Assembly: GCA_023140215.1 (NCBI GenBank)
Contig: JAGLMC010000028.1
Location: forward strand, 1-53,859
DNA: 53,859 nucleotides
Source of the DNA: Alphaproteobacteria bacterium
GTDB taxonomy: Bacteria > Pseudomonadota > Alphaproteobacteria > Micavibrionales > Micavibrionaceae
Direction of reading: 5' to 3'
The translations under genes were made by a program, and so were the position numbers. Below are positions 8,591 to 18,226 of this stretch, in pieces. Position 1 is the stretch's first letter, and each line of letters starts with the position of its first letter. The notes beneath the pieces are model-generated. The model was not told where the DNA came from and did no database searches. It saw only the letters and a program-made list of their open reading frames with translations.

Positions 8591-9250
8591 TTATTCCACC
8601 CCTGCTTTTTTTGCTTGATCCTCTAAACTGGTAGCTCCAGTAAGAGGCATGGATGCCTTACGTCCTTTTTGTGAGCCAATCTCAGGCTTCATATCTTCAC
8701 AAAGCAATGCCAAAACTTCCTTGATAGTCTCCGGAGTTAAATCCTCATAGTAATCATCATTAATTTGCACCATCGGAGCATTAACACACGCACCCAAACA
8801 CTCAACTTCCATAAGTGTAAACTTACCGTCTTTTGTTGTTTCGTTAATATCAATACCAAGATGAGACTTACAGCTTTTTATCACCTCATCAGAACCATTA
8901 AGCCAACAAGGAGTCGTTGTGCAAACTTGCACTAAATGCTTTCCAACCGGTGAAATATTATACATAGAATAAAAACTTGCCACCTCATAAACCTTGATCT
9001 TATGCATTCCAAGAATCTTGGCAATTTCATCCATTGCAGCACGCGAAATCCATCCACCATAAACAGGCTCAGCCCGAGTCCCCTCTTCAGCAACTTGTCG
9101 TTGTGCAAGATCAAGCAACGGCATCACAGCACTTTGTTGTCTCCCTTGCGGGTAAAGAGAAATAATTTGCTCAATCTTCTTTTTATTTTTCTTGGTAAAA
9201 GAAAAATCTTCCGGCTGATAATCAGCATAAGGATCAAATGGTTTTTTCAT
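8591..9250 (-). CDS. nuoE: NADH-quinone oxidoreductase subunit E
   Basis: This is the thioredoxin-fold subunit carrying the N1a [2Fe-2S] cluster in the NADH-dehydrogenase module. The four cysteine ligands are visible in [10 protein letters not shown] and [12 protein letters not shown] helical N-terminal part ([20 protein letters not shown]) precedes them. At 219 residues it is longer than E. coli NuoE (166), with a C-terminal tail ([20 protein letters not shown]), as usual in alphaproteobacteria and mitochondrial homologues. It starts eight bases after nuoD. Confidence 0.95.
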   Translation of the reverse strand: MKKPFDPYADYQPEDFSFTKKNKKKIEQIISLYPQGRQQSAVMPLLDLAQRQVAEEGTRAEPVYGGWISRAAMDEIAKILGMHKIKVYEVASFYSMYNISPVGKHLVQVCTTTPCWLNGSDEVIKSCKSHLGIDINETTKDGKFTLMEVECLGACVNAPMVQINDDYYEDLTPETIKEVLALLCEDMKPEIGSQKGRKASMPLTGATSLEDQAKKAGVE

Positions 9251-9258
9251 AATTTTCT

Positions 9259-10488
9259 CTAACGATCTATCTCCCCAAAAACAATATCAAGCGAACCGAT
9301 AATAGCCACACCATCAGCCAACTGATGCCCCTTAGTCATAAAATCAAAAGCCTGTAAATGAACAAACCCCGGAGTTCTAATCCGACAACGATACGGACGG
9401 TTTGTTCCATCAGAAACAAGAAAAACTCCAAGCTCGCCTTTTGGAGCTTCAACCGCAGTATAAGTTTCACCAGCCGGAACATGAAAGCCTTCAGTATAAA
9501 GCTTGAAATGATGGATCATAGCTTCCATTGAACTTTTCATCTCTGCGCGTGAAGGAGGACAGACTTTGCGATCATCACTTTTCACAGCCCCATCCATACC
9601 TTCTAATTTTTCAATAGCTTGCTTTATAATTTTCAATGACTCGCGCATCTCTTGCATACGAATCAAATAACGAGCATAACAATCGCCGGTTTTTCCAACT
9701 GGAATATCAAAATCAAAATCATCATAAGAGTCATAAGGTTGACTCTTACGTAAATCCCAAGCAACACCTGAACCTCGAAGCATAACTCCTGAAAAACCCC
9801 AATCAAGAGCCTCATCCTTACTGACAACACCAATATCAACAGTGCGCTGTTTAAATATCCGGTTATCAGTCAAAAGCCGATCAACATCATCCAGATATTT
9901 GGGAAATGTCCCAACCCAATCCATTATATCATCAGTCAAACCGGCTGGCATATCTTGTGCTACCCCCCCCGGACGGAAATAATTTGCATGCATTCTAGCT
10001 CCGGAAACACGCTCATAAAACTCCATACATTTTTCACGCTCTTCAAAGCCCCAAAGAGCAGGCGTAATAGCACCAATATCAATAGCAAAAGTTGTAATAT
10101 TCAAAATATGACTAAGTACACGCCCAATCTCACAAAATAATACTCGAATATATTGACCACGTTTTGGCGGTGTAATTCCGAGCAATTTTTCAGTTGCCAA
10201 CACAAAAACATGTTCTTGATTCATAGGGCTTAAATAATCAAGCCGATCAAAATACGGTAAAGCCTGAATATAAGTTTTATGCTCAATTAGCTTTTCCGTA
10301 CCACGATGAAGCATTCCAATATGTGGATCAGCTCGTTTAATAATCTCGCCTTCCATCTCTAAAACCAAACGCAAAACACCATGAGCCGCAGGATGTTGCG
10401 GGCCAAAATTCATAGTAAAAGACTTGATTTGAGTCCCTTCAGCTATATCCGTCTCATTTACAATATTACTTCTGGATGCAGACGTCAC
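9259..10488 (-). CDS. nuoD: NADH-quinone oxidoreductase subunit D
   Basis: This is the 49-kDa-type subunit that lines the quinone-binding site with NuoB. It shows the diagnostic [21 protein letters not shown] near residue 24, [16 protein letters not shown] and a C-terminal [26 protein letters not shown]. At 409 residues it is a stand-alone NuoD, not a NuoCD fusion. Its start overlaps the nuoC stop by four bases, indicating translational coupling. Confidence 0.97.
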   Translation of the reverse strand: MTSASRSNIVNETDIAEGTQIKSFTMNFGPQHPAAHGVLRLVLEMEGEIIKRADPHIGMLHRGTEKLIEHKTYIQALPYFDRLDYLSPMNQEHVFVLATEKLLGITPPKRGQYIRVLFCEIGRVLSHILNITTFAIDIGAITPALWGFEEREKCMEFYERVSGARMHANYFRPGGVAQDMPAGLTDDIMDWVGTFPKYLDDVDRLLTDNRIFKQRTVDIGVVSKDEALDWGFSGVMLRGSGVAWDLRKSQPYDSYDDFDFDIPVGKTGDCYARYLIRMQEMRESLKIIKQAIEKLEGMDGAVKSDDRKVCPPSRAEMKSSMEAMIHHFKLYTEGFHVPAGETYTAVEAPKGELGVFLVSDGTNRPYRCRIRTPGFVHLQAFDFMTKGHQLADGVAIIGSLDIVFGEIDR

Positions 10489-11141
10489 GATTCCGCCTCT
10501 CTGGTTTTCTTATTTATAAAACAACCATGTTCCTGCACTGCTGCCTTTTCATCGCCTGAAAACTGAACACTTGTCATTCCTTCCCAAGGACTAAGATAAT
10601 CAAAATTTCTAAACTCCTGAGGCAGCTTCACAGGCTCATAAACAATACGTTTTTGCTCGTCATCATATCGCACCTCAACATAACCGGTAAGAGGGAAATC
10701 TTTACGTTGAGGATGCCCTTCAAAACCATAATCTGTTAATATACGGCGTAGATCCTCATGACCTTCAAATGTAATACCATACATATCCCATACTTCACGT
10801 TCAAACCATCCAGCCACACTGTATAGCTCAGTTACAGTAGGTACAAAACTATCTTCGGAAGCATGAACCTTTACACGAATACGATAATTATGCCGTAAAG
10901 ACAAAAGATTATAAACAACCTCAAAACGCATTTCACGCTCTGGATAATCAACAGCCGTAATATCAGATAAAATCTCAAAATGACATTCTTTATCATCACG
11001 CAAAAAAGATAAAACCAAAACAATATCTTTAAAATTAGCCGTTATCACAAGCTCATTCTTTATAAAGACATAACCTTTAACGTAATTATCGAGTTCTTCC
11101 TCGACATAATCCGCCAGATCTTTAAGAGCATCACCGGACAA
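10485..11141 (-). CDS. nuoC: NADH-quinone oxidoreductase subunit C, probable TTG start
   Basis: This is the 30-kDa-type subunit of the peripheral arm. The body is standard ([55 protein letters not shown]). The frame is open upstream into nuoB, so the start must be chosen. An ATG at 11186 would add [10 protein letters not shown] and overlap nuoB by 56 bases, with only an AGAGG before it. The TTG at 11141 lies nine bases after AGAGAGGA, overlaps nuoB by 11 bases and starts the protein at [12 protein letters not shown], matching the usual NuoC length (218 residues). I prefer the TTG. The gene identity is certain and the start is not. Confidence 0.9.
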   Translation of the reverse strand: MSGDALKDLADYVEEELDNYVKGYVFIKNELVITANFKDIVLVLSFLRDDKECHFEILSDITAVDYPEREMRFEVVYNLLSLRHNYRIRVKVHASEDSFVPTVTELYSVAGWFEREVWDMYGITFEGHEDLRRILTDYGFEGHPQRKDFPLTGYVEVRYDDEQKRIVYEPVKLPQEFRNFDYLSPWEGMTSVQFSGDEKAAVQEHGCFINKKTREAES

Positions 11142-11706
11142 TACGTGTATCCTCTCTTTGAATTTTTTTCTGAAGCTGAAGAAGGCCATAAATAAAAGCC
11201 TCTGCAGTTGGAGGACATCCGGGCACATAAATATCAACAGGAATAATTCGATCACAACCACGAACTACAGAATAAGAATAATGATAATATCCACCGCCAT
11301 TAGCACATGAGCCCATAGATATAACCCAACGAGGCTCCGGCATTTGATCGTAAACCCTACGCAAAGCAGGAGCCATTTTATTTGTCAGCGTACCGGCTAC
11401 AATCATTACATCAGACTGACGCGGCGATGGACGCGGGATCATACCAAAACGATCAAGATCATAACGGCTCATATACGCATGAATCATCTCAATTGCACAA
11501 CAAGCCAAACCAAAGGTCATAGGCCAAATAGAACCGGTGCGCGCCCAATCAAATAAATTATCAGTTTGAGTCAGCAAAAAACCTTTTTCGTTTAAAGTTT
11601 TAGAAACAGCAGCCGGAACGACCTCTTGCTCAAAAGCCGGAGGAAGAGGAACATCTGTAAGTACATCACAGCCTGACGCTTGTATTATTGTTTTATTTTG
11701 AACCAT
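11131..11706 (-). CDS. nuoB: NADH-quinone oxidoreductase subunit B
   Basis: NuoB carries the terminal [4Fe-4S] cluster N2 that hands electrons to quinone. Ligands are seen as the adjacent pair in [10 protein letters not shown], the Cys of [10 protein letters not shown] and the Cys of VPGCPPTAE. Also conserved are [20 protein letters not shown] and [19 protein letters not shown]. The 191-residue protein has a 20-30 residue N-terminal extension, common in alphaproteobacteria. It lies 12 bases downstream of nuoA and overlaps the start of nuoC. Confidence 0.97.
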   Translation of the reverse strand: MVQNKTIIQASGCDVLTDVPLPPAFEQEVVPAAVSKTLNEKGFLLTQTDNLFDWARTGSIWPMTFGLACCAIEMIHAYMSRYDLDRFGMIPRPSPRQSDVMIVAGTLTNKMAPALRRVYDQMPEPRWVISMGSCANGGGYYHYSYSVVRGCDRIIPVDIYVPGCPPTAEAFIYGLLQLQKKIQREDTRIVR

Positions 11707-11718
11707 TAGATATATCCT

Positions 11719-12090
11719 TCACTCCCATTCAAGAGCGCCTTTTTTCCATTCATAAATAAACCCAACGGTTAAAATTCCTAAAAATACCATCATTGAACAA
11801 AAACCAAACATACCGATGCTTCCCAATGATATTGCCCATGGAAACAAAAACGCAATCTCAAGATCAAAAATAATAAAAAGCAATGTCACCAGATAAAAAC
11901 GCACATCAAACTTACTACGTGCATCAGAAAAAGCATCAAACCCACATTCATAAGCAGAGTTTTTATCAGAATATGGTCTATGCACACCAGCCAGCATAGA
12001 GCCTGCAATAGCTGCAATCGAAACTACGCAAGCAATCATGATAAAAAGCAAAATAGGTAAATATTCCAGCAGTAATTCTTGTGAAGCCAT
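11719..12090 (-). CDS. nuoA: NADH-quinone oxidoreductase subunit A
   Basis: This is a small membrane subunit of complex I at the junction of the peripheral and membrane arms. It has three hydrophobic segments: about residues 10-32, 65-85 and 92-113. The signature between helices ([21 protein letters not shown]) contains the conserved Cys, and the second helix carries [17 protein letters not shown]. Length is 123 residues. It is the first gene of the nuoABCDEF transcript. The 12091-12272 gap upstream should hold its promoter, but I could not assign -35/-10 boxes with confidence. Confidence 0.95.
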   Translation of the reverse strand: MASQELLLEYLPILLFIMIACVVSIAAIAGSMLAGVHRPYSDKNSAYECGFDAFSDARSKFDVRFYLVTLLFIIFDLEIAFLFPWAISLGSIGMFGFCSMMVFLGILTVGFIYEWKKGALEWE

Positions 12091-12272
12091 AATGTAGAAC
12101 TCTTGTTTTCTTTACTCTTTTGTAACACTAAGGTTTCACAAAGAAAACATTCAATCGGCAGGATTTATAAAAAAACTAATACCTATATAATTTTACTTAT
12201 CTACGACAGCCCCAAGTTAAATTATTGAAACTCATCCTTAGAACAGCTACAATTGTGAAAAGAAATTATAAA

Positions 12273-12500
12273 ATGGCAAAATATAAAAATAAATGCGCAA
12301 AGTCGGGTTTTATAACATTAAATAACCAATCGGTTATTAATGAAGACTCCTCATATTCATCAAATCACGAAAGCGCGAAGCCTTGGCGGTTGCGTTGTTT
12401 AACGTGCGGACATGAATATGGAGCTAATGGTTGTGATATTCATATCCGTAAATGCCCGGAATGTCAGGGCGGTGCAAAAGGTCTCGATAAAGCTACCTAA
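12273..12500 (+). CDS. Small zinc-ribbon hypothetical protein
   Basis: This is a 75-residue cytoplasmic protein from the ATG at 12273; a TTG at 12225 would add 16 residues, but I see no ribosome-binding site for it. The C-terminal half has two Cys-x2-Cys knuckles (CLTCGHEYGANGCD and RKCPECQGG) with extra Cys and His between them, the layout of a zinc ribbon. The N-terminal part is Lys/Ser/Asn-rich. No enzymatic motif is visible. It is transcribed divergently from nuoA. A DNA- or RNA-binding role is possible by analogy with other zinc ribbons, but the function is unknown. Confidence 0.65.
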   Translation: MAKYKNKCAKSGFITLNNQSVINEDSSYSSNHESAKPWRLRCLTCGHEYGANGCDIHIRKCPECQGGAKGLDKAT

Positions 12501-12507
12501 ACCTCTA

Positions 12508-12606
12508 TTATATCCCTTCTCTGTATTGTTGTTCTATAGCCTCAAGCAAATCTCTTAAATTTAGGGTCTCAGACGAATAGCCACCGTTTCTATTTTTTGA
12601 AAACAT
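12508..12606 (-). CDS. Possible 32-residue small ORF or gene remnant
   Basis: ATG at 12606 to TAA at 12508 encodes a 32-residue peptide ending in an amphipathic helix (LNLRDLLEAIEQQYREGI). An in-frame stop lies directly upstream of the ATG and no clear ribosome-binding site is present. The peptide reads like the tail of a normal protein, so it may be a decayed gene. It sits between the zinc-ribbon gene and tRNA-Asp. Confidence 0.2.
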   Translation of the reverse strand: MFSKNRNGGYSSETLNLRDLLEAIEQQYREGI

Positions 12607-12665
12607 TTATCTAAATGGTAAATATCTCACAGATTGTGATTTAACCACAGAGCAAAAAAATCAAA

Positions 12666-12742
12666 TGGCGCGAGTGACGAGACTTGAACTCGCGGCCTCC
12701 GCCGTGACAGGGCGGCGCTCTAACCAACTGAGCTACACCCGC
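12666..12742 (-). tRNA. tRNA-Asp(GTC)
   Basis: A full cloverleaf is readable on the minus strand. The acceptor stem GCGGGTG pairs with CACTCGC, the D-arm is GCTCAGTTGGTTAGAGC, and the anticodon loop CTGTCAC lies in a CCGCC/GGCGG stem, giving anticodon GTC. The T-arm is TTCAAGT, the discriminator is G and CCA is encoded. Length 77. Confidence 0.97.
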
Positions 12743-12757
12743 GCATTTGAGGAATGT

Positions 12758-12787
12758 TTATTAACAGGTAAAGCAAGCACCTGTCAA
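12758..12787 (-). promoter_or_regulatory. Sigma-70-type promoter of tRNA-Asp
   Basis: On the minus strand TTGACA (12787-12782) is followed after 18 bases by TAATAA (12763-12758), or TTAATA at 17. Initiation would fall about 8-10 bases before the tRNA 5' end. A 6-bp inverted repeat ACAGGT/ACCTGT lies in the spacer. Confidence 0.6.
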
Positions 12788-12803
12788 CGACACTTTATGC
12801 TTT

Positions 12804-13925
12804 TTATGCTGCCAAAGCAGCAGGCTCGGGATTAAAATCCAGATCCAAAGATTCAGCAACGCCCAAATGAGTAATCTCACCCTTACAAACATTCAAACCG
12901 TTTCGGAAATTTTCATCAGATAACAACGCCTCTTTCCACCCCATATCAGCCAAACGAAGCGCATAAGGAAGCACTGAATGATTAAGAGCCAAAGCAGAGC
13001 TTAAAGGAACTGCACCGGGCATATTTGCCACACAATAATGAACAACATTATCAATAACATAAGTAGGATTATCATGCGTTGTTGCTTTACTGGTTTCAAA
13101 ACATCCACCCTGATCAATAGCAATATCAACCATCACAGTCCCCGGCATCATTGTAGAGAGCATATCCCTTGTAATCAATTTTGGTGCAGCCGCACCCGGA
13201 ATAAGAACCGCACCAATAATCAAATCAGATTTCTGTGCTAAACATTCAAGCGTTTCAATACTTGAATAAACAACATTTGCACGACCACGGAAATACTCAT
13301 CCAAAAAGCGCATACGTGCGTTATCTTTTTCCAAAATAGTCACATTAGCTCCAAGCCCTACAGCCATTTGAGCAGCATGAAAACCAGATACGCCACCGCC
13401 AATAATCAAAACTTCAGCAGGCTTAACACCGGGAACACCACCAATTAAACGACCTGTTCCACCCTGATGTTTTTGCAAATTAAATGCACCAACTTGAATA
13501 GACAAACGTCCAGCAATCTCACTCATAGGTTCAAGCAACGGAAGACCATGCCCATTTGAACCTGTAACTGTTTCATATGCAATCGAAACACTACCGGAAT
13601 CAATAAGAGCTTTAGCCTGACTTGGGTCAGCCGCCAAATGAAGATAGGTAAAAAGAATCTGATCTTCACGTAACATATCGCATTCTTGCGGTTGAGGCTC
13701 TTTTACCTTGATAATCATATCAGTTTTTTCAAATACTTCCGAGGCGGAAGATACAATTTTAGCTCCAGATTTTTCATATATATCATCAGTAAAATTAATA
13801 GATAAACCAGCTCCTGTCTCAACAATCACCTCATGCCCACGACTCGTAAATTCCTTCACAGAAGAAGGTACAAGCCCTACACGATGTTCAAGGGTTTTAA
13901 TTTCTTTAGGTACACCAATAAGCAT
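12804..13925 (-). CDS. ald: Alanine dehydrogenase
   Basis: This NAD-dependent enzyme interconverts L-alanine and pyruvate plus ammonia. The 373-residue protein begins MLIGVPKEIKTLEHRVGLVP, typical of the AlaDH/PNT family. It contains the catalytic region with Lys and His (IIKVKEPQPQE, FTYLHLAAD) and the pyruvate-binding part (LPLLEPMSEIAGRLSIQ). The NAD-binding Rossmann motif is VLIIGGGVSGFHAAQMA, followed by GANVTILEKD. Downstream, DNVVHYCVANMPGAVP is also characteristic. It lies 12 bases downstream of gabD on the same strand, so the two are probably co-transcribed for amino-acid catabolism feeding pyruvate and succinate. Confidence 0.96.
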   Translation of the reverse strand: MLIGVPKEIKTLEHRVGLVPSSVKEFTSRGHEVIVETGAGLSINFTDDIYEKSGAKIVSSASEVFEKTDMIIKVKEPQPQECDMLREDQILFTYLHLAADPSQAKALIDSGSVSIAYETVTGSNGHGLPLLEPMSEIAGRLSIQVGAFNLQKHQGGTGRLIGGVPGVKPAEVLIIGGGVSGFHAAQMAVGLGANVTILEKDNARMRFLDEYFRGRANVVYSSIETLECLAQKSDLIIGAVLIPGAAAPKLITRDMLSTMMPGTVMVDIAIDQGGCFETSKATTHDNPTYVIDNVVHYCVANMPGAVPLSSALALNHSVLPYALRLADMGWKEALLSDENFRNGLNVCKGEITHLGVAESLDLDFNPEPAALAA

Positions 13926-13937
13926 TATAATTTTCCT

Positions 13938-15398
13938 TTACTGTTTTAATCCTGACATAAGAACATATTTAAGTTCCATATATTCATCCAGACCATATTT
14001 TGAGCCTTCACGTCCAATACCGGACTCTTTTATGCCTCCAAATGGAGCGACTTCTGTGGATAAACTGCCTGTATTAACAGCAACAATCCCATATTCCAGA
14101 CTTTCAACAACGTGCCATACACGCGCCATATCTCTGGAATAAAAGTACGCAGCAAGACCGTAGTGGGTTGCATTAGCTAAATCAATAACTTTCTGCTCAT
14201 TCTTAAACTTAAATATCGGCGCAACTGGAGCAAAAACCTCTTCTGTGGCGATTCTCATCTCAGCATTCATGTCAGTTAAAACAGTCGGCTCAAAAAATGT
14301 ATGTCCTAATTTATGCACAGACCCACCCAAAACAAGTTTTGCACCTTTGGATATTGCATCTTCAATATGTTCCTGCACTTTCTGAATTGCAGCTTCATTA
14401 ATTAAAGGGCCTATAACACTCTTGGAATCCAACCCTGAGCCAACCTTTAACATTTTAACTTTTGCTACAAATTTTTCTACAAATGAATCATAAACAGATT
14501 CATGAACATAAATCCGGTTTGCGCATATACATGTTTGTCCGGCATTTCTGTATTTAGAAATAATTGCACCCTCAACGGCCTGTTCAACATCCGCATCATC
14601 AAAAACAATAAAAGGCGCATTTCCGCCAAGTTCAAGAGAAATCTTTTTGAGTGTCTTTGAACAGGTGCGCATCAAAACTTTTCCAACCTCATTAGAGCCT
14701 GTAAAGGATACTTTTTTAACAATATCACTCATACAAATCGCTCTTGCAATGGGAACTGGATCTTTACCGGTCACAACATTAAACACACCGGCAGGCAATC
14801 CTGCCTCCTCTGCAAGAACAGCCAAAGCCAAAGCTGATAACGGTGTATCTTCCGCAGGTTTACAAACAACAGTACATCCGGCAGCTAAGGCCGGAGCAAC
14901 TTTGCGTGCAATCATAGCCGAAGGGAAATTCCACGGAGTTATAATACCGCAAACTCCGATTGCCTGTTTAGTTACTAAAATACGCGCACCATCAATAGGA
15001 CTTGGAATAATATCTCCATAAGCGCGTTTACCCTCCTCAGCATACCATTCAAAAAAGTCTGCACCGTAAAGGACTTCACTCTTTGCCTCTGCGATAGGCT
15101 TACCTTGCTCAAGCGTCATTAATACTGCCAGAAAATCCGCATAATAGATCAACAACTCTGACCACTTTTTCAAAACAACAGCACGCTTTTTTGCAGAAAG
15201 CGAAGACCAACCTTTCAATGCATTATCAGCAGCCTGTATAGCATTTAAAGTTTCCTTCTCTCCCATATCAGGAACAGCTGAAATAATGCTATTATCAGCA
15301 GGATTGAAAACCTCAAAAGATTTTCCACCATCAGCTTTAATCCAATTCCCACCGATATATGCTCTATCTTTGAGAAAATCTTCGTGTTTAAGTTTCAT
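13938..15398 (-). CDS. gabD: Succinate-semialdehyde dehydrogenase (NAD(P)+)
   Basis: An aldehyde dehydrogenase of 486 residues that oxidises succinate semialdehyde to succinate, the last step of GABA breakdown. Visible features are PWNFPSAMIARKVAPALAAG (cofactor site), SFTGSNEVGKVL, the catalytic Glu in LELGGNAPFIVFDDADVE, the catalytic Cys in NAGQTCICANRIYV and a C-terminal PFGGIKESGIGREGSKYGL. The RNAGQTC context is typical of GabD among ALDH families. It is the first gene of a two-gene unit with ald. No GABA transaminase gene is nearby. Exact substrate specificity is inferred. Confidence 0.9.
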   Translation of the reverse strand: MKLKHEDFLKDRAYIGGNWIKADGGKSFEVFNPADNSIISAVPDMGEKETLNAIQAADNALKGWSSLSAKKRAVVLKKWSELLIYYADFLAVLMTLEQGKPIAEAKSEVLYGADFFEWYAEEGKRAYGDIIPSPIDGARILVTKQAIGVCGIITPWNFPSAMIARKVAPALAAGCTVVCKPAEDTPLSALALAVLAEEAGLPAGVFNVVTGKDPVPIARAICMSDIVKKVSFTGSNEVGKVLMRTCSKTLKKISLELGGNAPFIVFDDADVEQAVEGAIISKYRNAGQTCICANRIYVHESVYDSFVEKFVAKVKMLKVGSGLDSKSVIGPLINEAAIQKVQEHIEDAISKGAKLVLGGSVHKLGHTFFEPTVLTDMNAEMRIATEEVFAPVAPIFKFKNEQKVIDLANATHYGLAAYFYSRDMARVWHVVESLEYGIVAVNTGSLSTEVAPFGGIKESGIGREGSKYGLDEYMELKYVLMSGLKQ

Positions 15399-15519
15399 GA
15401 ATCGTATTTAAACATGTCATTACAAGGAAGGCAAAGCCTGACAGTATAATTTATATTACAACTGATTAACTTATGTAAAAAAATTAAGGAAGTATTTTTT
15501 CTCTAATTTAAAGATTAAG

Positions 15520-16707
15520 TTACATGCCTGATGGTTGTTGTAAGACAACAGGTGATAAATTTTCACTTGGAACTTCCGATTTAATATTATCTAAAGTAGA
15601 TGAACTATCCGGTTCAATACCAAAATATTCAGGGGCACATCGTTTTGTTACAGCCATATAATCAAAAATATATTTTTGAGCAACAGGATTACCCTTAAAT
15701 TTACCTAACTGATCTAGCTTATTTAATGTCTCATGTTTGAATTTAGGATCAGAATTTAATAATTCAATTGCCTCTTCTGTTGAAGTCTCTATATCTTTAG
15801 CCGCTTGTTCAATTATAGATTCACTAATAAACCTCATTGCATCTATTTGATCTTGTGATGAAATAGAAGGATAGCGGTGTAAATCAAGATTAACATTATG
15901 ATCCGGGTCATGTAAGAATTTAATTGCCCCAACACTTCTAGCATCTTGTTTGATCTGCGCAGCCTTTCTGCCTTTATCAGAAAATAAGTATTTCGTAACC
16001 TCCGCTCCGATATTATCAGCTTCCTGTTCTTGACGTAAAACTTTTGCAGTGCTGGCCCCTTTACTAGTGTGCTCTTTTGCACAATGACCTGCTTCATGAA
16101 AAAGAATAAAAGCAGTACTAGCATTATCAAGAATCTCTGATTCAGGAATGTTAACTTGAGTTAATACTATCTCCTTATCTTCATTTACCATAGTATTTTT
16201 AATGCCAGCAGTTCTTTTAAATCTATCCTCAGTTGTTTTATTCATATTAGGTAAAGTAATAGTACAATATGTTGTCTCATTATCATGTTTAAAAAATCCT
16301 GCTGAAGCATTCTGATTATAAGCATCCTCTGCAGAGCCTGCAGAAACAATCATGGGAGGATTTGCGAATGTACTTCCAAATGCCAAAAAAGCATTACCGT
16401 AATCCGGGTATTCTGAATCATGCAGTACACGTTCCATGCCATTTTGTTTATCAAGTTTTCGTATTTCAGGTTCTATATCTTCTCTTGATACAAAAATAAC
16501 ATAATCTGAACCAGCAACTTCTGCAGCGGTTTTCAGTAACTCTGGATGAACAGCGGATAATTGTTTTTGAATATCTGGAGTTGCGTATATATTCTGTGCT
16601 GATTTTCTATCTGGAATTCCAAGCGCAAAAAATTTACCTGATAAGCTAGGTTCTTGCACGATAACATCATGCTTATCTAAACTGAAAAGATCATTAATAA
16701 AACCCAA
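15520..16707 (-). CDS. Orphan HExxH protein, putative zinc metallopeptidase
   Basis: A 395-residue protein of no family I recognise. Residues 202-212 read LFHEAGHCAKE, placing an HExxH zinc motif at His204/Glu205/His208. About 20 residues later RQEQEADNIGAEV (Glu227/Glu229, Asp231) resembles the third-ligand helix ExxAD of M48-like gluzincins. M48 proteins usually have membrane segments or a signal peptide; this one has neither. The C-terminal ~130 residues are helical and charged, and the last 30 are a Ser/Pro-rich disordered tail. It stands alone between ispG and gabD with AT-rich flanks. A cytosolic protease or an exported toxin or effector are both possible. Function is unproven. Confidence 0.55.
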   Translation of the reverse strand: MGFINDLFSLDKHDVIVQEPSLSGKFFALGIPDRKSAQNIYATPDIQKQLSAVHPELLKTAAEVAGSDYVIFVSREDIEPEIRKLDKQNGMERVLHDSEYPDYGNAFLAFGSTFANPPMIVSAGSAEDAYNQNASAGFFKHDNETTYCTITLPNMNKTTEDRFKRTAGIKNTMVNEDKEIVLTQVNIPESEILDNASTAFILFHEAGHCAKEHTSKGASTAKVLRQEQEADNIGAEVTKYLFSDKGRKAAQIKQDARSVGAIKFLHDPDHNVNLDLHRYPSISSQDQIDAMRFISESIIEQAAKDIETSTEEAIELLNSDPKFKHETLNKLDQLGKFKGNPVAQKYIFDYMAVTKRCAPEYFGIEPDSSSTLDNIKSEVPSENLSPVVLQQPSGM

Positions 16708-16792
16708 TACTACACCTCAATTACTATATACATAATATTATACACTATAAATATACATCATACAAAAAAACGGTTATGTGCATTAATATACC

Positions 16793-18016
16793 TTATGCAA
16801 AACGTTTCTTAACGTAAGCCTCAACAATATTCTGAAACTTCTCAGAAATGTTATCACCGCGCAATGTAACAAATTTCTTTCCGTCAATAAAAACAGGAGC
16901 AACCGGACTTTCCCCTGTTCCCGGAAGACTAATACCTATATCAGCATGTTTGCTTTCACCCGGACCATTCACAATACAGCCCATAACAGCAACTTTCATA
17001 GACTCCACACCGGGATAATCCTTACTCCAAACAGGCATTTTAAAATCGAGATAACATTGAATATCTTGCGCCAACAGTTGGAAATATGTACTGGTAGTAC
17101 GACCACATCCGGGACAAGCCGTAACCTCCGGAGTAAAATTACGAAGCCCCAAAGATTGTAAAATCTCCCTGCATACACGCACTTCTTGCGTACGGTCACC
17201 ATTCGGTTCCGGTGTAAGAGATGCGCGAATTGTATCCCCTATGCCTTCTTGCAAAAGAATCCCTTCAGCAAGAGCAGTAGCCACAATCCCCTTTGAACCC
17301 ATCCCTGCTTCTGTTACGCCCATATGAAGCGCATAATTTGAACGCTCAGCTAAAGCACGATAAACAGCAATCAAATCACGTACACGGCTAACTTTTGCAG
17401 AAATAATAATCTTTTCAACCGGCAAACCAATTTTTTCAGCTTCACCTGCACTAAGCAAAGCCGAATGCACTAACGCCTCACGCATAATATCATCAGAAGA
17501 ACGCGGAGATACACTAGCTGCATTTTCATCCATAAGACGAAGAATCAACCCCTGATCCATAGATCCCCAATTAACACCAATCCGCACAGGCTTATCATAC
17601 TCAATAGCCTTTTCAATCATAATCTCGAATTGTGAATTACGCTTAGAACCAAACCCTACATTACCCGGATTTATTCTATATTTATCAAGCGCATGCGCCA
17701 TATCAGGGTAATCACTAAGCAACGTATGTCCGTTATAATGAAAACAGCCAATCAGAGGAATATCCAGATCATCCTTATTCAAAAGATCACGAATTTTCGG
17801 CACAGCTATAGCCGCCTCTTTTGTATCAACAGTCAAACGCACCAATTCAGAACCAGCTAAAAACAAAGCCTTTATCTGTTCATACGTTGCAAGCACATCT
17901 GAAGTTTGCGTATTTGTCATTGATTGAACAATAACCGGAGCATCACCGCCAACAATGACGTTTCGAACTTTTACAGCGTGCGTCTTATGACGCTCTATTT
18001 GAGGAATTTGAACCAT
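16793..18016 (-). CDS. ispG: 4-hydroxy-3-methylbut-2-enyl-diphosphate synthase
   Basis: IspG (GcpE) is the [4Fe-4S] enzyme of the MEP isoprenoid pathway converting MEcPP to HMBPP with flavodoxin or ferredoxin. The 407-residue protein has the short bacterial form: an N-terminal TIM barrel ([39 protein letters not shown]), [13 protein letters not shown], and the C-terminal cluster domain with ligands in [13 protein letters not shown] and [19 protein letters not shown]. It lies just downstream of tRNA-Val on the same strand, with an AT-rich repeat (18058-18110) in between. Confidence 0.97.
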   Translation of the reverse strand: MVQIPQIERHKTHAVKVRNVIVGGDAPVIVQSMTNTQTSDVLATYEQIKALFLAGSELVRLTVDTKEAAIAVPKIRDLLNKDDLDIPLIGCFHYNGHTLLSDYPDMAHALDKYRINPGNVGFGSKRNSQFEIMIEKAIEYDKPVRIGVNWGSMDQGLILRLMDENAASVSPRSSDDIMREALVHSALLSAGEAEKIGLPVEKIIISAKVSRVRDLIAVYRALAERSNYALHMGVTEAGMGSKGIVATALAEGILLQEGIGDTIRASLTPEPNGDRTQEVRVCREILQSLGLRNFTPEVTACPGCGRTTSTYFQLLAQDIQCYLDFKMPVWSKDYPGVESMKVAVMGCIVNGPGESKHADIGISLPGTGESPVAPVFIDGKKFVTLRGDNISEKFQNIVEAYVKKRFA

Positions 18017-18057
18017 GAGCTTCTTTTAAAGAAATAAGCGAACAATGTCACACTCTT

Positions 18058-18110
18058 AAAATCCAAAATAGTGGTAAAATCCAAAATGGCAGCAACATTC
18101 AAAATGGTGG
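18058..18110. repeat. Degenerate 18-bp repeats next to the tRNA-Val 3' end
   Basis: 18058-18075 and 18076-18093 are adjacent 18-base copies beginning AAAATCCAAAAT and differing at a few positions near the end. A third, shorter relative (ATTCAAAATGGTGG, 18097-18110) runs into the tRNA-Val 3' terminus. The repeats lie between tRNA-Val and ispG. Confidence 0.6.
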
Positions 18111-18180
18111 GCGATGACAGGCTCGAACTGCCGACCCCCTCGGTGTAAACGAGGTGCTCTCCCAACTGAGCTAATCGCCC
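18105..18180 (-). tRNA. tRNA-Val(TAC)
   Basis: On the minus strand the acceptor stem GGGCGAT pairs with ATCGCCC, the D-arm is GCTCAGTTGGGAGAGC and the anticodon stem-loop is CCTCG-TTTACAC-CGAGG, giving anticodon TAC. The T-loop is TTCGAGC, the discriminator is A and CCA is encoded. Length 76. Confidence 0.97.
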
Positions 18181-18197
18181 CCAAATCAGGAATGGTA

Positions 18198-18226
18198 TTT
18201 TTAATGACTTATTCAGAAAAAATCAA
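18198..18226 (-). promoter_or_regulatory. Probable promoter of tRNA-Val
   Basis: Minus strand TTGATT (18226-18221), 17-base spacer, TAAAAA (18203-18198). Predicted initiation is about 10 bases before the tRNA. The rest of 18227-18472 is AT-rich and shows no gene I can support. Confidence 0.4.
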
